Below are positions 5,714-8,699 of a stretch of DNA of 8,699 nucleotides, one piece after another (position 1 is the stretch's first letter; each line of letters opens with the position of its first letter). The stretch covers positions 1-8,699 of the forward strand of contig DFHC01000176.1 in NCBI GenBank assembly GCA_002372575.1, written 5' to 3'. The notes under the pieces are model-generated. The model was not told the origin of the DNA and searched no databases. It saw nothing but the letters and a program-made list of their open reading frames with translations. The DNA comes from a bacterium UBA3734 (lineage in GTDB: Bacteria; Bacteroidota; Bacteroidia; Bacteroidales; Bacteroidaceae). A program made the translations under genes and the position numbers.

Positions 5714-8699
5714 TTAGAAGCTGGCCTGAAGTCCGAGCGTGAACGAGGTATTGTTAGGATACATCCAGCGCGGATTCTCGGGGTCGGAGCAGGTCAGCGA
5801 GCTCGACTTCAGCGTGAGCAGGTTGTGACCCGACACGTAGAATCGCAGGTTGGTCATGCGCAGCTTCTCAATGACGCTCTTCGGCAGGTTGTAGCCGAGT
5901 TGCACTTGGCGGAGCTTCGCATAGGAGCCGTTCTCCACGAAATAGCTCGAGGTGCGGTTCTCGTTGCCTGCGTTGTTGGTCGTGAGCGCGGGAATGGTCG
6001 AAGAGGTGTTGGCCGTTGTCCATGCGTCGAGCATGCGGCTGCCCTTGTTCGAACCGGCATCGGTAATCGAGTAGAAGTCGGTCTGGAATTTCTGGTCGTT
6101 ATAGACGTCTTGTCCGGCCACGCCCTGCCAGAACATCGAGAAGTCGAAGTTCTTGTAGGCGAGTTCCACGTTCAAACCCCACGAGAAGTTGGGCACGGGA
6201 TTGAAAATCCACGTCTGGTCGTGCTCGTTGATGAGGCCGTTGCCGTCGAGGTCTGCATATTTCAGGCCGCCCACGCGGGCGTTCTCCTGACCGCTGGCCA
6301 GCACTTCCTCGCGATTCTGGAAGAGGCCATCGACCACGTAGCCCACAATCGAGCCGTAGGGCTTTTTCGATTCCACAAGGTTCTGCTTCGAGGTGTGGAC
6401 GTAGGAACCCGTGGTGGTTTCTGGCAGATAGGTCACCTTCGAGCGGAAGAAGTCGAGGTTTCCGTTCACGTTGTAGCGCAGGCCGTAGCTCGTGGTGTGG
6501 CGATAGCCTGCGGCAAACTCCATACCCCAGTTCTGCAGGCTCGGGCCGTTGAGCCACGAGGCTCCACCCTCGCCCATCGAGCCCAGATAGGCCGGGTTGA
6601 TGAGCATGTCCTTCACTTTCTTGATGTATGCATCGACGCTACCATAGAGCGAGTTGCCGAAGAGCGTGTAGTCGATACCCACGTTGAACTGCTCGGTGGT
6701 TTCCCACTTCAGGTTGTTGTTTTGCGACTGCGTGGCGCGGAAGCCCGAGGGATAGATGCCCGAGCCGGCCAGAGCCAGGTCGTAGGCCGTGGATTCGTTG
6801 CGCTCGCCGCCGTAGGTGGCTGCGTAGAGTCCGTAGCGGGCGTAGTTCGAGATGGCTTGGTTACCGGTTTCACCCCACGAGGCGCGGAGTTTCAGGTCGT
6901 CGATCCAGTTTTGGTTCAGGTGCTGCGAGATGCGGTAACCCAGCGTCACGGCGGGGAACGTACCGTAGCGGTTGTTCTCACCGAAGCGGCTCGAACCGTC
7001 GTGGCGGATGGTGAACGAAGCCAGCAGCAGGTCTTTCCAGTTGTAGTCGATTTTTCCGAAGAACGACACAAGGTTGTAGCCCTCTTCGATACCCGTGGCA
7101 CGCTGTGTGCCCGTAGCGGCGTTCGGCCACATATATTTATAGGTCTCCAGAGCGAACATCTGGGCATACGACGAGAAGTCGTCGCGCGTCTGGCTGTGGA
7201 GCTCCATGCCGGCCAGCAGGTTGAAGTTGTGCGAGCCGTTGATGTCGAAGTTGTAGGTGGCGGTGTTCGACCACGTCCATTTCAGGTCGTTGGCCTGCGA
7301 AACGGTGGTCGAGGGCGTGGAGTTGTTCACCACGTCGGAGTGCCACGTGTAGGTCACTGCGTGGATGAAGCCGGCGTCGTAGTCGATACCGAAATTCGAG
7401 CGCAGCAGCAGTCCCTTGATGGGCGTGATGTTCACGTAGGCATTGCCGAAGATGCGCCAGATTTTCAGGCGGTTGTCGCGGTTGTGGTAGAGCTCGCGCA
7501 GCGGATTCTGGCGGTCGCTCATTCCGCCGACGGGTCCCGAGAAGGTCACGCCGTCTTCTTCATAGACGGGCACCGTGGGAGCCATCTTCAAGGCGTTTTC
7601 CAGCGGCTGGCAGTCCACCTGATTCGAATACGTGATGGTGGCATTCTCGCCGATGGTGACAATGTTGTTGATTTTGTAACTCGTATTGATGCGGGCGGCG
7701 ATGCTCTCGAAGTCGGTATATTTCAGAATACCGCTGGTCTTCTTGTAGCCGAGCGAGAACAGGGCCGACATCTTGTCGGTGGCGTTGGAAATCGAGAGGT
7801 CGTAGTTCTGGGCGAAGCCCGTGCGCGAGATTTCCTTCAGCCAGTCGGTGTCGCTAAATCGCATCGTGCGCTTCGAGTTGATGAATCCGTCGTAGAGGCC
7901 GTTCACGGTGTATTCGTTGTACTGGCCCGTGGCGGGGTTGTAGGCGCGGATGGGCACACCACTCGAGGCATTCAGGTTCAGTCCGTAGTTCGAGGCGTAG
8001 GCCACGGGGTCGAGTCCGTCGTTCAGGGCGGCCTGAGCCATCGCGGTGGCATATTCCTTCGTGTTGGAAAGCTTCATCATGCTCTGCGAGTTGTAGAACT
8101 GCGCTGTGGCACTGGCCGAGAAATCGACCTTCGTCTTGTCGCCTTTCTTACCGCTGCGCGTGGTGATGATGATGACACCGTTGGCCGCGCGCGAACCATA
8201 AATACTGGCCGAGGCGGCGTCTTTCAGCACCTGCATCGACTCGATGTCGTTCATATTCAGCGTGTTCAGATTCGTGGTCGTGGGCACGCCGTCGATGATG
8301 AAGAGCGGGTCTTGCGAGGAGTTGAACGAACCGATACCGCGAATGCGCACCGTGCCGGCACCCACGGGCGAACCGTCGTGCGTGATGGTCATGCCCGGCA
8401 CGCGTCCTTGCAGTGCGCGCATCGGGTCGGTGTCGCTCGAGGTCTTGAGTTCGTCGGTCTTCACCACGGCCACGGCACCCGTCAGGTCGGCCTTGCGCTG
8501 CACCTGATAACCCGTCACCACCACCTCGGAGAGTTCCTTGGCGTTGTCGCTCAGGGTGATGTTCATGCCTGCCGCGGCGGGCAGTTCCTGCTTCTCGAAA
8601 CCGATGTACGACACCACGAGCGTGGCTCCGCTGGCGGTCGTCAGTCGGAAGTTGCCGTCGATGTCGGTAATCGTGCCGTTCGACGTGCCTTTCTCCATC
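5714..8699 (-). CDS. SusC-like (RagA/SusC family) TonB-dependent outer-membrane glycan transporter; 5' end cut by the window
   Basis: 994 residues are visible from the ATG at 8698, but this Met is internal. The preceding sequence, with signal peptide and the start of the carboxypeptidase-regulatory-like domain, lies beyond the window. Numbering from that Met, the remaining part of the regulatory domain is about 1-50 (NGTITDIDGNFRL at 7-19, VVSYIGFEKQ at 28-37). The EVVVTGY segment (58-64) lies next to the TonB-box/plug start. The plug runs to about 182, with the classic motifs ALQGRVPGM (95-103), RIRGIGS (118-124), PLFIIDGVP (131-139) and ASIYGSRAANGVIIITT (164-180). The rest is the 22-strand beta-barrel, including the typical late motif GYVVDGLFQN and the Asp-rich loop DLDGNGLINEHD starting at 816. 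It ends in QASF, with a terminal Phe as in outer-membrane barrels. The protein imports fructo-oligosaccharides across the outer membrane with energy from TonB-ExbBD, working with the SusD-like lid encoded next. The substrate is inferred from the linked GH32 genes. Confidence 0.96.
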   Translation of the reverse strand, partial: MEKGTSNGTITDIDGNFRLTTASGATLVVSYIGFEKQELPAAAGMNITLSDNAKELSEVVVTGYQVQRKADLTGAVAVVKTDELKTSSDTDPMRALQGRVPGMTITHDGSPVGAGTVRIRGIGSFNSSQDPLFIIDGVPTTTNLNTLNMNDIESMQVLKDAASASIYGSRAANGVIIITTRSGKKGDKTKVDFSASATAQFYNSQSMMKLSNTKEYATAMAQAALNDGLDPVAYASNYGLNLNASSGVPIRAYNPATGQYNEYTVNGLYDGFINSKRTMRFSDTDWLKEISRTGFAQNYDLSISNATDKMSALFSLGYKKTSGILKYTDFESIAARINTSYKINNIVTIGENATITYSNQVDCQPLENALKMAPTVPVYEEDGVTFSGPVGGMSDRQNPLRELYHNRDNRLKIWRIFGNAYVNITPIKGLLLRSNFGIDYDAGFIHAVTYTWHSDVVNNSTPSTTVSQANDLKWTWSNTATYNFDINGSHNFNLLAGMELHSQTRDDFSSYAQMFALETYKYMWPNAATGTQRATGIEEGYNLVSFFGKIDYNWKDLLLASFTIRHDGSSRFGENNRYGTFPAVTLGYRISQHLNQNWIDDLKLRASWGETGNQAISNYARYGLYAATYGGERNESTAYDLALAGSGIYPSGFRATQSQNNNLKWETTEQFNVGIDYTLFGNSLYGSVDAYIKKVKDMLINPAYLGSMGEGGASWLNGPSLQNWGMEFAAGYRHTTSYGLRYNVNGNLDFFRSKVTYLPETTTGSYVHTSKQNLVESKKPYGSIVGYVVDGLFQNREEVLASGQENARVGGLKYADLDGNGLINEHDQTWIFNPVPNFSWGLNVELAYKNFDFSMFWQGVAGQDVYNDQKFQTDFYSITDAGSNKGSRMLDAWTTANTSSTIPALTTNNAGNENRTSSYFVENGSYAKLRQVQLGYNLPKSVIEKLRMTNLRFYVSGHNLLTLKSSSLTCSDPENPRWMYPNNTSFTLGLQASF

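Noticed and set aside
5490..5717. Short plus-strand frame encoding PPPTPPRG and LPFRGGLGRGL
   Set aside because: It is the plus-strand reading of the two G/C-run repeats and the AT-rich spacer. Such peptides are typical artefacts of this repeat type, not a gene.
8696..8698. ATG at the right edge as the true start of the SusC-like protein
   Set aside because: The protein would begin in the middle of the regulatory-like domain without a signal peptide, which an outer-membrane barrel needs. The real start is beyond the window.

Overview
The window is a GC-rich stretch with compact, AT-rich gaps between genes, coded entirely on the minus strand and transcribed from position 8699 toward position 1. 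The tandem SusC-like and SusD-like genes, Bacteroidota-type lipoprotein signals and A-rich leaders without Shine-Dalgarno sequences point to the Bacteroidales. The relatively high GC and the G/C-run palindromic repeats would suit a Prevotella-like organism, but the genus is an inference. The region is a fructan polysaccharide utilization locus (PUL).

In transcription order it holds: (1) a SusC-like TonB-dependent outer-membrane transporter (5714-8699, N-terminus cut by the window edge); (2) a SusD-like glycan-binding lipoprotein (3875-5641); (3) a surface glycan-binding protein in the SusE position, with two Fn3/Ig-like domains and a DUF4960-type C-terminal region (2319-3839); (4) a lipoprotein GH32 fructan hydrolase with complete catalytic motifs (819-2315); (5) a second, secreted GH32 enzyme with an extra N-terminal domain, cut by the left edge (1-782). 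Gaps are 72, 35, 3 and 36 bases, so the five genes look like one operon. The operon promoter is not in the window, no terminator is visible, and no non-coding stretch exceeds 100 bases.

The order matches the Bacteroides thetaiotaomicron levan locus (BT1763-BT1762-BT1761-BT1760-BT1759). By analogy, the lipoprotein GH32 cuts fructan at the cell surface, the SusE-position protein and SusD hold the chains, SusC imports oligosaccharides with TonB energy, and the second GH32 probably releases fructose in the periplasm. Levan rather than inulin as substrate is an inference from this synteny.

The most unusual feature is a short G/C-run palindromic repeat. One copy lies in frame inside the signal peptide of the SusD-like protein (5567-5596), and a diverged, oppositely oriented copy fills the space just after the susC-like stop codon (5680-5713). 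The two copies flank the susD-like translation start and could pair in the mRNA. Otherwise the window looks like a canonical PUL. I found no sign of a wholly new system, RNA gene, CRISPR array or transposase.
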